Assembly: GCA_963739005.1 (NCBI GenBank)
Contig: CAVTYQ010000002.1
Coordinates: forward strand, 806,001 to 870,000
DNA from: DASWJZ01 sp963739005
GTDB taxonomy: Bacteria > Pseudomonadota > Alphaproteobacteria > Rhizobiales > Afifellaceae
Direction: 5' to 3'
DNA length: 64,000 nt
Both the position numbers and the translations under genes were made by a program. The notes beneath the pieces are model-generated. The model did not search any database and had not been told where the DNA came from. It was given only the letters and a program-made list of their open reading frames with translations. Of the stretch, positions 26,514 to 34,361 are shown piece by piece (positions within the stretch are counted from its first letter, which is position 1; each line of letters begins with the position of its first letter).

Positions 26514-27375
26514 CTACATGCCGGCGCAAAGCTCTTCAGTGGTCTTCGTCGGGAGGTAGCCTTCGCCGAAGCCGAACGGCGTGACAAGCGCGATGTGCTC
26601 GGGGCTGCCGATGAACTTCTTCAGCTCGGCGTTGAAGGCCTCGTAGAGGTCCTTGTCCTCCTTGCGGAAGGCGACGGCGCCGTGGCCGACGACCGACTTG
26701 CCGGCGACCATGCCAAACGGCTTCGTCGAATTCGACGCCATCGTTCTTCGACGCCATGTCGGCAATGGAGAGCGCCGTCAGCGCAGCGGCATCGGCGCGT
26801 CCCGCCTGCACCGCCTTCACCAGGCTCGACTGGTCGGGGAGAATGACGAGCTGGCCTTCCGGGATGCCGGAATCCTTGGCGTAGCCGCCCTCGACCGCGC
26901 CGGCCATCACGGCGAGCTTCAGGTCGGCATTGCCGGAGACGGTGCTGTAGTCGACGATCCCCTTCGGGTTGCCCGCCTTGACGAGGAAGGCCTGACCGAT
27001 GCCATAGGTCGGCTCGGAGAACTGCACCTGCTCGCAGCGCTTCGGGTTCACGAACATGCCGGCGGCGATGATGTCGAAGCGACCCGCCTGCAGGCCCGGG
27101 ATGAGCGAACCGAACTCGGTCAGAACGCCGTCGACCTGCGCGATGCCGATCTTCGCCAGGATCGCCTTCACGACTTCCGGCGACTCGCCGGTGAGCTTAC
27201 CGTCGGGCGTTGCGAAACCGTAGGGCGCCTCGTTGGCGAAGCCGACGCGAAGATAGCCTTCGCGTTTTCCACGCTCGAGCGTGGTTTCCGCCTGCGCCGC
27301 GAAGGCGGTGGCGAAGGTGACGGCGCCCGCCGCGAGCACCAGGAGCGTCCGCCGGGAAAAGCTGGAATTCATCAT
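26514..27375 (-). pseudogene. ehuB: Ectoine-binding protein EhuB, single-base frameshift
   Basis: The frame begins MNSSFSRRTLLVLAAGA with a signal peptide and reads as a family 3 solute-binding protein (YLRVGFANEAPYGF; PGLQAGRFDIIAAGMFV) up to SKNDGVE near residue 214. One extra base in GAATTC at 26728-26733 then shifts it; dropping it restores STKPFGMVAGKSVVGHGAV and PFGFGEGYLPTKT to the stop at 26514, 286 residues in all, the normal EhuB length. Everything else is intact, so the event is recent or a sequence error. If real, import of ectoine by this system would be lost. The first of two adjacent ATGs has GGAGG six bases upstream. Confidence 0.8.
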
Positions 27376-27485
27376 GGCTGTCCTCCACTCCGAATGGGCC
27401 TCGTCACGATCCCGGCTTCTTCGGCGCGAGTACCGGACGACGGCATCCGGGACACAGCCTGCCGCAATTGCGCCGCCGGATCAAC

Positions 27486-27573
27486 TGTTGTGTACATCAA
27501 TCGTCATCCTTTGACACAAAAGCTTGATTTTTGGCCACAAATCCCCTGAGGTGACACCTGGATGTGCACAACA
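27486..27573. promoter_or_regulatory. Paired operator boxes between ehuB and doeA
   Basis: TGTTGTGTACATC at 27486-27498 and GATGTGCACAACA at 27561-27573 are inverted copies of one 13-bp box that match in 12 positions, 63 bases apart, in the 281-base divergent gap. Each has a TTGTnnACA-like core, as FadR/GntR operators do. One lies near each arm of the ectoine locus, so the GntR/FCD protein could switch both at once. The sequences are seen directly; the regulator is inferred. Confidence 0.6.
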
Positions 27574-27656
27574 AGGCCAGATATTAGGCTTTGGCTGGGG
27601 AGTGCCGACGCCGCGCGTACGCCGTCCGGCATCGTCGTGCGGTAGGACGGAGCGAT

Positions 27657-28844
27657 ATGGAATTCGGGAAGAACAACACGCCCTTCGGCATCGAAGAATT
27701 CGCCGAGCGCCTGTCGAAGACCAAGGCGCGAATGGCGGCGGCCGGCCTGGACGCGCTCGTCGTTTCCGACCCGGCGAACATGAACTACCTGACCGGTTAC
27801 GACGGCTGGTCCTTCTACGTGCATCAGTGCGTGATCGTCGCGCAAAGTCTTGAGCAGCCATTGTGGATCGGGCGCGGCCAGGATGCGAACGGCGCCAAGC
27901 TGACGACGATCCTCCCGCGCGAGAACATCCTCGGCTATTCCGACGACCACGTGCAGTCGACGACGAAGCATCCAATGCAGTTTGTGGCGCACGCGCTAGA
28001 AGATTGTGGCCTCGCAACGAAGCGGATCAGCGTCGAGGCGGACTCCTATTACTTCACGGCGAAGGCGCTCGAAGTTTTGCGGCATGAGTTGCCGGATGCG
28101 CGCTTTGACGACGCCGGCGTCTTGGTGAACTGGGTCCGCGTCGTGAAATCGGAGAAAGAGATCGGGCTGATGCGGCAGGCGGCGCGCATCGCCGAGCGCA
28201 TCATGCAGACCGCGATCGACACGATCGCGGTCGGCGTCCGCCAATGCGACGCCGCCGCGGCGATCCAGGCGGCGGCCGCGCGCGGCACGGAAGAATATGG
28301 CGGCGACTATCCCGCCATCGTGCCGCTGATGCCGACCGGGATCGGCACATCCTGCCCGCACATGACGTGGCTCGATGAGCCGTTCGTGGCGGATACCGGC
28401 ACCAGCGTCGAGATCGCGGGCGTCCGCCGTCGCTACCATGTGCCGATGACGCGGACGCTCTATCTGGGCACGCCGCCGGAGAAGATGCGAAATGCCGCCG
28501 AGGTCGTCGTCGAGGGGATCGCCGCGGGTCTCGCCGCGGCCCGGCCCGGCGCGCAGGCGCGCGACATCCATGCCGCATGGACGAAGACCATCGAGCGCCA
28601 CGGCCTCTTCAAGGATTCGCGCTGCGGCTACTCGATAGGCTTGAACTATCCGCCGGATTGGGGCGAGCGGACGATCTCGCTCCGTGCGACCGACGAGACG
28701 GTGCTCGAACCGAACATGACGCTCCACTTCATGCCGGGGATCTGGCTCGACGATTGGGGGATTTCGATCTCCGAGGCGATCCGCATCACCGAGACCGGCA
28801 GCGAGACCTTCTGCGATTTCCCGCGCCGGCTGTTCGTGAAATGA
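27657..28844 (+). CDS. doeA: Ectoine hydrolase
   Basis: 395 residues of the M24 (creatinase/aminopeptidase P) family. The N-terminal creatinase domain has VVSDPANMNYLTGYDGWSFY near residue 40, a sequence very close to known DoeA/EutD, and the C-terminal pita-bread domain follows from about residue 165. DoeA opens the ectoine ring to N-acetyl-diaminobutyrate isomers. It is divergent from the ehu genes and overlaps the threonine aldolase gene by four bases (ATGA). Confidence in the function is high because import and deacetylase genes sit beside it. Confidence 0.88.
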   Translation: MEFGKNNTPFGIEEFAERLSKTKARMAAAGLDALVVSDPANMNYLTGYDGWSFYVHQCVIVAQSLEQPLWIGRGQDANGAKLTTILPRENILGYSDDHVQSTTKHPMQFVAHALEDCGLATKRISVEADSYYFTAKALEVLRHELPDARFDDAGVLVNWVRVVKSEKEIGLMRQAARIAERIMQTAIDTIAVGVRQCDAAAAIQAAAARGTEEYGGDYPAIVPLMPTGIGTSCPHMTWLDEPFVADTGTSVEIAGVRRRYHVPMTRTLYLGTPPEKMRNAAEVVVEGIAAGLAAARPGAQARDIHAAWTKTIERHGLFKDSRCGYSIGLNYPPDWGERTISLRATDETVLEPNMTLHFMPGIWLDDWGISISEAIRITETGSETFCDFPRRLFVK

Positions 28845-29872
28845 CCGGCAGGAACTTCGCCAGCGACAACATCACCGGCGCAGCGCCGGAGATCATGGCG
28901 CGGCTCGTCGGCGAGAACGGCGGCGCCGCCCTGCCCTATGGCGACGACGCCTACACGAAGGCGGTCGAGGCGGCGTTCAACGATGTCTTCGAGACCGACG
29001 CGACGGTGATGCTGGTTGGCACCGGAACCGCGTCGAACGCGCTTGCGCTTGCCTGCGCCTGCCCGCCTTACGGCGCGATCTTCTGCCATCGCGAAGCGCA
29101 TATCGAGCGCGAGGAGGCTGGGGCGGCCGAGCATTTGGCGGGCGGCGCACGGCTCGTTCCGCTCGACGGCGCCGACGCCAAGCTCGATGCCAGGGGCCTC
29201 GACGCCGCAATCAGGGCTTATTCGCCGGCGGCGCACTTCTTCCGCCCAGCCGCGGTGAGCATCACGCAGGCGACGGAGTTCGGCACCGTCTATTCGCTTG
29301 CGGAGATTCGCGCCATCGCCGATGTCGCGCATGGCCATAGTCTGAAGCTCCACATCGATGGCGCGCGCTTCGCCAACGCCGTCGCCTCGCAGAATTGCTC
29401 TGCCGCGGAGATGTCGTGGAAAGCCGGGGTCGATGTTCTATCGTTCGGCGCGACCAAGAACGGCGCGATCGCGGCCGAGGCGGTCGTGTTCTTCGATAAG
29501 GCCCTGCTCGCAGGCGCGGCGGAGCGGCGCAAGCGCGCGGGCATGCTGTGGTCGAAGCATCGCTTCCTCGCCGTGCAATGGCAGGCCTACCTCGCCGACG
29601 GTCTCTGGCTCCGTCTCGCCCGCACGGCGAACGCGTGTGCGCGCGCGCTGGGCAGCGGCCTGGCGGCGTTGCCGTCCGTCGAATTGACCCATCCGGTGCA
29701 GGCGAACGAGGTCTTTGCGCGCTTGCCGGACGAGGTGCTCGGTCGCCTGGAGGCCGACGGCTTCGGGTTCTATCGCTACGGCGACGGCGTCATCCGCCTC
29801 GTCACATCCTTCGCGACGACGGACGCAGACGTGGCCGAGTTGGTAGCTGCAACGAAGTTACATCTGAATTGA
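28841..29872 (+). CDS. Threonine aldolase-like PLP enzyme linked to ectoine genes
   Basis: 343 residues of the beta-eliminating lyase/low-specificity L-threonine aldolase family (fold type I). The PLP aspartate is in LHIDGARFANAV near residue 170 and the PLP lysine in SFGATKNGAIAAE near residue 205. Such enzymes split L-threonine or allo-threonine to glycine and an aldehyde. Its ATG overlaps the doeA stop, so it is co-translated with the ectoine hydrolase. A paralogue lies at 34885-35937. Whether it acts on an ectoine or hydroxyectoine intermediate is open. Confidence 0.82.
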   Translation: MTGRNFASDNITGAAPEIMARLVGENGGAALPYGDDAYTKAVEAAFNDVFETDATVMLVGTGTASNALALACACPPYGAIFCHREAHIEREEAGAAEHLAGGARLVPLDGADAKLDARGLDAAIRAYSPAAHFFRPAAVSITQATEFGTVYSLAEIRAIADVAHGHSLKLHIDGARFANAVASQNCSAAEMSWKAGVDVLSFGATKNGAIAAEAVVFFDKALLAGAAERRKRAGMLWSKHRFLAVQWQAYLADGLWLRLARTANACARALGSGLAALPSVELTHPVQANEVFARLPDEVLGRLEADGFGFYRYGDGVIRLVTSFATTDADVAELVAATKLHLN

Positions 29873-30067
29873 GCCATCGCAGAGCTGCGTGGCCCCAAGC
29901 CAAGGCTGGGAAGTCTTATCTGGAGGCGCTTTCTGGCTGCGGCACAGCCTAATATTTCTTTCGGTCATCGCCCACGAAACCAGAATGATCCCGACGGGAA
30001 AACGGGCCGAAACGGTCGGCGAATAGGTTGCCCACACCGCAAAGCCGACCCGAGAGGAGACGTAGCC

Positions 30068-30217
30068 ATGACGAAGTTCATCCGCAAATGGTCGCGCGCT
30101 CGCCGCTACGAGGCGACCCTCCGGCAGCTTCGGTCGTTGTCGCTGCGCGAGCTTCGGGCGCTCGGGATCGCTCCGGCGGAGATCGACCATCTCGCGTTCG
30201 CCGCCTCGCAGGCCTAG
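30068..30217 (+). CDS. DUF1127 small protein
   Basis: 49-residue basic protein, MTKFIRKWSRARRYE followed by LRQLRSLSLRELRALGI, the arginine-rich helix and L-x-x-L-GI ending of the DUF1127 domain common in alphaproteobacteria. Members bind RNA and affect phosphate, carbon or sRNA metabolism. A GAGAGGAG ribosome site precedes the ATG. It is a lone gene between the threonine aldolase and tRNA-Val. Confidence 0.8.
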   Translation: MTKFIRKWSRARRYEATLRQLRSLSLRELRALGIAPAEIDHLAFAASQA

Positions 30218-30271
30218 CGCCTTCAACCAACGCAAGCCGACAAAGCGGGTCGGACCTGTCTCTTTGAAAGA

Positions 30272-30346
<75 letters not shown>

Positions 30347-30431
30347 TTGGCCATGGGGTCGCCGTGAAAAACGGCCCGGCGGGTATAGAGGCTGGAAAAT
30401 TCCGGTGCAAGCCGCGCGTGCGGCTGGATGT

Positions 30432-30791
30432 CTAGGCGGCGATCAGCCGCCCGATCTCGCCGACGAGGTCGCGCAGGTGAAAGGGTTTGGAAAGGATCTT
30501 GGCATCGCGCGGCGCCTGCATGTCGGGATTGAGCGCCACCGCCGCAAAGCCGGTTATGAACATGATCTTAAGAGCCGGATCGAGCTCGCTCGCCTTCCGC
30601 GCCAGCTCGATCCCGTCCATCTCCGGCATGACGATATCGGTCAAAAGCAGGTGGAACGGCTCCTCGCGCAGCCTTTCGTAGGCATCGCGGCCATTATTGA
30701 ACGAAACGACCTGATACCCCGCGTTCTGCAGCGCGCGCGCCAGGAAACGCCGCATGTCCTCGTCGTCTTCGGCGAGCAGGATGCGAGCCAT
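30432..30791 (-). CDS. cpdR: CpdR-like single-domain response regulator
   Basis: 119-residue receiver domain with no output domain. It begins MARILLAEDDEDMRRFLARAL; the phosphoacceptor is Asp52 in LLLTDIVMPEMDG, and TGFAA and SKPF supply the conserved Thr and Lys. In Caulobacter and rhizobia unphosphorylated CpdR primes the ClpXP protease to remove cell-cycle proteins, with CckA-ChpT as phosphate source. The ribosome site AAAGGACAATTG precedes the ATG. It lies next to an N-formylglutamate amidohydrolase gene. Confidence 0.88.
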   Translation of the reverse strand: MARILLAEDDEDMRRFLARALQNAGYQVVSFNNGRDAYERLREEPFHLLLTDIVMPEMDGIELARKASELDPALKIMFITGFAAVALNPDMQAPRDAKILSKPFHLRDLVGEIGRLIAA

Positions 30792-30959
30792 CAATTGTCC
30801 TTTGGGGGGATCGTCGACCGCCTTCATGGCGACACCTTGGCTTCGCCCCAGTAAATATCGAGTAAGCGAAGGTGCCGCAACGCCAGGGATTTGCGGTAAC
30901 GCTGTGGACAGGGGCACCGACGCGCGGCAGATTGGGGCTTCCCTTGGAGGAATCTTCTC

Positions 30960-31865
30960 ATGCGGGTCGGGCCGGAAAACGCAGCCGCGGCAGAAGCCGT
31001 CCCCCCCGCCTGCGAGATCAATCTTCCAAGCGAGCAGAGCGTCCCCTTCGTTTTCAACTCGCCCCACAGCGGACGCTTCTATCCGCGCGATTTCCTCGCC
31101 GCCACCTGCCTCGACAAGAGCGAGATCCGCCGCTCCGAGGACCTCCTCGTGGATCAGCTTTTCGCGCCGGTGGTGGCGCTCGGCGCGCCGCTGATGAGCG
31201 CCATCTATCCGCGCGCCTATCTCGACGTGAACCGCGAGCCCTACGAGCTCGATCCCCGCATGTTTGTGGGCCGGCTGCCCTCTTATGCCAACGTGCGCTC
31301 GCTTCGGGTCGCCGGCGGCCTCGGCACGATCCCGCGCGTCGTCAGCGACGCCGCCAACATCTACAAAGGCCCGCTGCCGGTGGAGGAAGGGCTCTTAAGG
31401 ATCGAGCGCATCTACCGGCCCTATCACGACACGCTGCGCCGGCTGCTTGCGCAAACCCACGTAGCCTTCGGGATCGCCATCCTCATCGATTGCCATTCGA
31501 TGCCGTCGAATATCCGCGGCGGACCCGTGCGGGTCAGGCCGGATTTCGTGCTCGGCGACCGTTTCGGCTCAAGCTGCATGCCGGAGCTCACCGACTGCGC
31601 CGCGGCAACGCTGCAGCATCTCGGTTACTCGGTCTGCCGCAACAAGCCTTATGCCGGCGGCTTCATCACCGAGCATTACGGGCGGCCGTCACGCGGCCTC
31701 CATGCGCTTCAGATCGAGGTCAACCGCGCGCTCTACATGGACGAATACCGGCTCGAGCCGCATCGCGGCTTCGAACGGCTCTCCGCCGACCTTGTGCGGC
31801 TCGCCGAATCGCTTTTGGGTCTCGTGGCCACCGCGACCGAAGGCGTGCGCGAGGCGGCCGAGTAG
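30960..31865 (+). CDS. N-formylglutamate amidohydrolase family protein
   Basis: 301 residues. NSPHSGRFYPRDF near residue 33 and LIDCHSMPSN near residue 180 carry the metal-binding His/Asp residues of the HutG-type N-formylglutamate amidohydrolase family, and ITEHYGRP and LQIEVNRALYMDE lie at the expected places. The enzyme releases formate and glutamate in histidine breakdown, but this copy has no hut neighbours, so it may act on other formyl-amino acids. GGAGGAATCTTCTC precedes the ATG. It is divergent from cpdR. Confidence 0.82.
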   Translation: MRVGPENAAAAEAVPPACEINLPSEQSVPFVFNSPHSGRFYPRDFLAATCLDKSEIRRSEDLLVDQLFAPVVALGAPLMSAIYPRAYLDVNREPYELDPRMFVGRLPSYANVRSLRVAGGLGTIPRVVSDAANIYKGPLPVEEGLLRIERIYRPYHDTLRRLLAQTHVAFGIAILIDCHSMPSNIRGGPVRVRPDFVLGDRFGSSCMPELTDCAAATLQHLGYSVCRNKPYAGGFITEHYGRPSRGLHALQIEVNRALYMDEYRLEPHRGFERLSADLVRLAESLLGLVATATEGVREAAE

Positions 31866-31888
31866 CAGCGCTGGAAATAAGCAGCCCG

Positions 31889-31969
31889 AAAAAGAAACGG
31901 GCCGCGACAAGCGCGGCCCAAGTCTAGGGAGGAAACGCCCTATGCGGGCTGCGATACCGAAGTATCGCA
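31889..31969 (-). ncRNA. Candidate trans-acting sRNA with anti-SD tract
   Basis: On the minus strand, 31969 to 31950 form a TGCGATAC-TTCG-GTATCGCA stem with a cUUCGg tetraloop, followed by a short GCCC/GGGC hairpin, a single-stranded TTTCCTCCCT at 31935-31926 that could pair with Shine-Dalgarno sequences, and an 8-bp stem GGGCCGCG-CTTGT-CGCGGCCC (31919-31899) with a GTTTCTTTTT tail: a textbook rho-independent end. It lies in the intergenic gap and encodes no protein. The layout resembles the alphaproteobacterial MmgR (alpha-r8) sRNA, which I recall having UUUCCUCCCU. The 5' end is uncertain (about 31945 or 31970). Confidence 0.6.
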
Positions 31970-32064
31970 CCGCACAATCTATGCTGCTCTGCACAAAGCG
32001 CAAGTGGAAATTGGGCCACGGTCGTGAGGACGTGGATAAAGGGTCCGGAAATTCGGCGCGACTC

Positions 32065-33006
32065 CTAGCTCCGACCGGCCACGAAAGCGTCGAAAGCCAT
32101 CCAGAACTGATCGCGGAACTGGTCCTTTTCCATGAGGATTTCGTGCTTCGCGCCGGGGATCCTCAGGTGCGCGACCGTCTTCACTTGGCGCGAGAACTCC
32201 TCCGCCGCAAGGTTGCTCACAACCGAGTCGGCGCCGCCGAGCACGATCAGCACCGGCATTGGCACCGTCTCGGCGAAATCCGCCTCGGCGAGGCGCACGC
32301 AGGCGCGCATCGCGGCGTTCACCCAACCGATCGTCGCACCGCCGACGCCGATCGAAGGATCCGAATCGACGACCGCGAGCGCGCGCTGATAGCGGACGGG
32401 ATCGCCGGTGAGCGGATTGTTGTCGAAGGGCTGCGTCTGGATCAGCGATCCGCCGGCCCCCGGCGCGAGCGCCTCGCCGAGGCCGAAATGCATGAGAAAG
32501 CCCGTGATCTGTGCAAGCACGCGCGGGTTCCCGTGCGCGAGCGCGAGGAGCGGCGCCGTCAGCACCATGCGGTCGATCTGCGTGCGGAGCCGCTCCGCCG
32601 ACAGGAGCGCGATCGCCGCACCGGTCGAGTGGCCGAGCGCGTAGTAAGGCGGCGGGCAGTCGGGCAGCACGACCTCCTGCATCACCGTCTCGAAATCGTT
32701 CACATGATCGGCGAAATCGCGCACATGCCCCTTGCGCGGATTGCCGAGGAGGCGCGTCGAGCCGCCCTGCCCGCGCGAATCGAACGTCGCGACCGCGAAG
32801 CCGCGGCGTCTCAGGTCGTTGATCGTCTCAAAATACTTTTCGATGAACTCGGTCCGCCCGTGCAGGATCACCACGGTGCCGCGCACCGGCGACCGGTTCG
32901 GCGGGAAGCGCGCGTAACGCAGCGCGACGCCGTCGTCGGTCATCACCGTATCGACGACGGCGCCCTTCGGAACGGGATTGCTCGGAATTTCGACGAGACC
33001 GGCCAA
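32065..33006 (-). CDS. Alpha/beta hydrolase, lysophospholipase-like
   Basis: 313 residues of the serine-aminopeptidase S33/Hydrolase_4 family, similar to PldB. The oxyanion region is ILHGRTEFIEKYFET near residue 47, the nucleophile elbow GHSTGA near residue 125, the acid in VLGGADSVV near residue 255, and the His in PGAKHEILME near residue 285. Substrate probably a lysophospholipid or monoacylglycerol, by family. Transcribed leftward as a single gene, whose transcript may end at the hairpin at 31889-31919. Confidence 0.85.
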   Translation of the reverse strand: MAGLVEIPSNPVPKGAVVDTVMTDDGVALRYARFPPNRSPVRGTVVILHGRTEFIEKYFETINDLRRRGFAVATFDSRGQGGSTRLLGNPRKGHVRDFADHVNDFETVMQEVVLPDCPPPYYALGHSTGAAIALLSAERLRTQIDRMVLTAPLLALAHGNPRVLAQITGFLMHFGLGEALAPGAGGSLIQTQPFDNNPLTGDPVRYQRALAVVDSDPSIGVGGATIGWVNAAMRACVRLAEADFAETVPMPVLIVLGGADSVVSNLAAEEFSRQVKTVAHLRIPGAKHEILMEKDQFRDQFWMAFDAFVAGRS

Positions 33007-33108
33007 GCGCGGAGCCTAGAACAATAGGGGGCGCCTCCCGACCTCTGCCCGGAGACATTTCCGCAGTTAGCAATGACTGATCGGGACTGGCAAGCTTAAG
33101 ACGAGGTT

Positions 33109-33134
33109 GGCCGGCGGTCTTGCGACCGCCGGCC
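33109..33134 (-). terminator. Strong hairpin after the 33211-33555 gene
   Basis: GGCCGGCGGTC-TTGC-GACCGCCGGCC is a perfect 11-bp stem with a 4-base loop, 77 bases after the stop of the leftward exported protein gene. The T-run is poor on both strands, so efficient intrinsic termination is uncertain; the exceptional stability still marks it as a 3' end structure. Confidence 0.55.
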
Positions 33135-33210
33135 GAATCGAGCGCCGGAGGGGGCGTTGACAGCGCTCGATCTTCCTTATCGCCGGCCGTCGAGCCGGCA
33201 TTCGGCGAAA

Positions 33211-33555
33211 CTAGATGCGCTGGCGGGAGAGGACCTCGCCGCTCCTGGCGCTCACGACGAGGAAGAAGTCGCGGCCATGCTTGCTGGCGCGGAGCTGGTA
33301 GACGGGCCCGCGGTCGTCGAAGAAGCGGATGTTCCGATAGCCGTCGCGACGCAGCATGAAAGCAACCTGGTCGGTCGACACGCGGCCGCGCCAGTCGTCG
33401 CGGCCGTGGCGGTCGTGGCGATCGTGGCCGTAGCCGTAGTCATGGTAGCCGAAGCCCGGGCCGCCGAACTCGATGGTGATGCCGGATGCGTTGGCCGGAA
33501 CGGCGCTGAGGGCGGTGAGGGCAACAAAGCCCGCGGCGATGGTCTTGGTGATCAT
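33211..33555 (-). CDS. Small exported protein, His/Asp-rich with PepSY-like tail
   Basis: 114 residues. The signal peptide ends at ANA (residue 23), followed by a Gly/Tyr/His/Asp-rich linker (GYHDYGYGHDRHDRHGRDD) and a folded tail VAFMLRRDGYRNIRFFDDRGPVYQLRASKHGRDFF (given in part) like one strand-turn unit of PepSY domains. The His/Asp-rich linker might bind metal. The start has AGGAGCC upstream. Function unknown; the neighbour at 33681-34133 has a similar tail, suggesting related envelope roles. Confidence 0.75.
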   Translation of the reverse strand: MITKTIAAGFVALTALSAVPANASGITIEFGGPGFGYHDYGYGHDRHDRHGRDDWRGRVSTDQVAFMLRRDGYRNIRFFDDRGPVYQLRASKHGRDFFLVVSARSGEVLSRQRI

Positions 33556-33680
33556 GGATAGGCTCCTGTCATGGGGGCATCGGTCGTCCCGATGTCGATG
33601 CGAGGAACCTATCGGTCTCCGGCTGAACCGAACCGGAAGCCGTCATTCATACTGCGTTCACGCGGCCGGGCAGGCGCCGA

Positions 33681-34133
33681 TCAGTAGACGACGAGGGGAT
33701 CGTGCTGGGCTGCCGGAGGCGACGGCGCGGCCGGAGCGGAGGTCCGCGGCGCGGGCGCCTGCCGGTAGGCGCGAAGCGGCGGCCTTTGGTGCACGGCGAG
33801 GATGCGCTCCCGCTCGATCTCGCCGGTGAACATCGAGATCTCGAGCGCGACCAGGTCGCCGCGCGGGTTGACGGCGTTCAGCCGGTAGATCGGCTCGCGT
33901 GGCGCCATCGGCCCGAACTCGCGATAGCCGGCGGCCTCGAGCGCGTTGAAGACGGCGTCCGGCGAAATCGGCCGGGCGCGCGGATAGTAGCCCGGTGCGT
34001 AGTAGGCCGGCGGAGCACCATAGTAGGCGGGGCCGCCGGTCTCGACGCCCCATCCCCACGATTGCGCCGACGCCGGCGAAACCGCCGCGGCGGCAGCGAA
34101 GAGAGCACTGTAAAGAAGCGGATTCCTGAACAC
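33681..34133 (-). CDS. Exported protein with PepSY-like tail, Pro/Tyr-rich
   Basis: 150 residues if translation begins at the GTG at 34133, which has GGGAGG seven bases upstream; a longer in-frame start is less likely. The signal peptide ends at ASA (about residue 23). The mature part has a Tyr/Pro-rich stretch (GAPPAYYAPGYYPRARP), then FNALEAAGYREFGPMAPREPIYRLNAV (quoted in part), the same RDGYRN...R..VYQL pattern as the neighbour, and a Pro/Ala-rich C-terminus. No function known. It is divergent from the heat-shock gene, whose promoter region lies just upstream. Confidence 0.7.
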   Translation of the reverse strand: MFRNPLLYSALFAAAAAVSPASAQSWGWGVETGGPAYYGAPPAYYAPGYYPRARPISPDAVFNALEAAGYREFGPMAPREPIYRLNAVNPRGDLVALEISMFTGEIERERILAVHQRPPLRAYRQAPAPRTSAPAAPSPPAAQHDPLVVY

Positions 34134-34227
34134 CGATGAGCCTCCCGCGCGGACACGCCCGCGAGCGAATCCCCTCGCCCGCAGCGTGACCCGCCGAAAG
34201 CGTCGGTTTTGCGGCATTTGACGAGGA

Positions 34228-34256
34228 CTTGAACCCCAAAAACCGGCTCACCATCT
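34228..34256 (+). promoter_or_regulatory. RpoH-like promoter of hsp20
   Basis: CTTGAA at 34228-34233 and CCATCT at 34251-34256 are separated by 17 bases, close to the alphaproteobacterial RpoH (sigma-32) form CTTGAA/C-N17-CC-A-T-x-T. Transcription would start near 34262, immediately before the first hairpin of the 5' leader. Found by eye; no start site is proven. Confidence 0.55.
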
Positions 34257-34263
34257 CTCTCTT

Positions 34264-34361
34264 GCGGATGCCGAAAGGGCCCGCAGGACGGCAGGTTCCG
34301 CCTCTCTTCGGGGGACCGAGCGCCGTTCATCCCCATGTCGCTTCAAGGAGGACAGAAAATG
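34264..34361 (+). ncRNA. ROSE-like RNA thermometer in hsp20 leader
   Basis: Three hairpins fill the leader. The first is GCGG-AT-GCC...GGC-CCGC (34264-34284); the second pairs GACGGC with GCCGTT and, inside, GGTTCC with GGGACC (34287-34328); the third pairs TGTC-G-CTT at 34336-34343 with AGG-GACA around 34348-34354, burying the ribosome site AAGGAGGA. The left arm contains UCGCU, which fits the UYGCU signature of ROSE elements, with an unpaired G opposite the ribosome site, the feature that makes ROSE melt on heating. Covariation was not tested. Confidence 0.7.
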
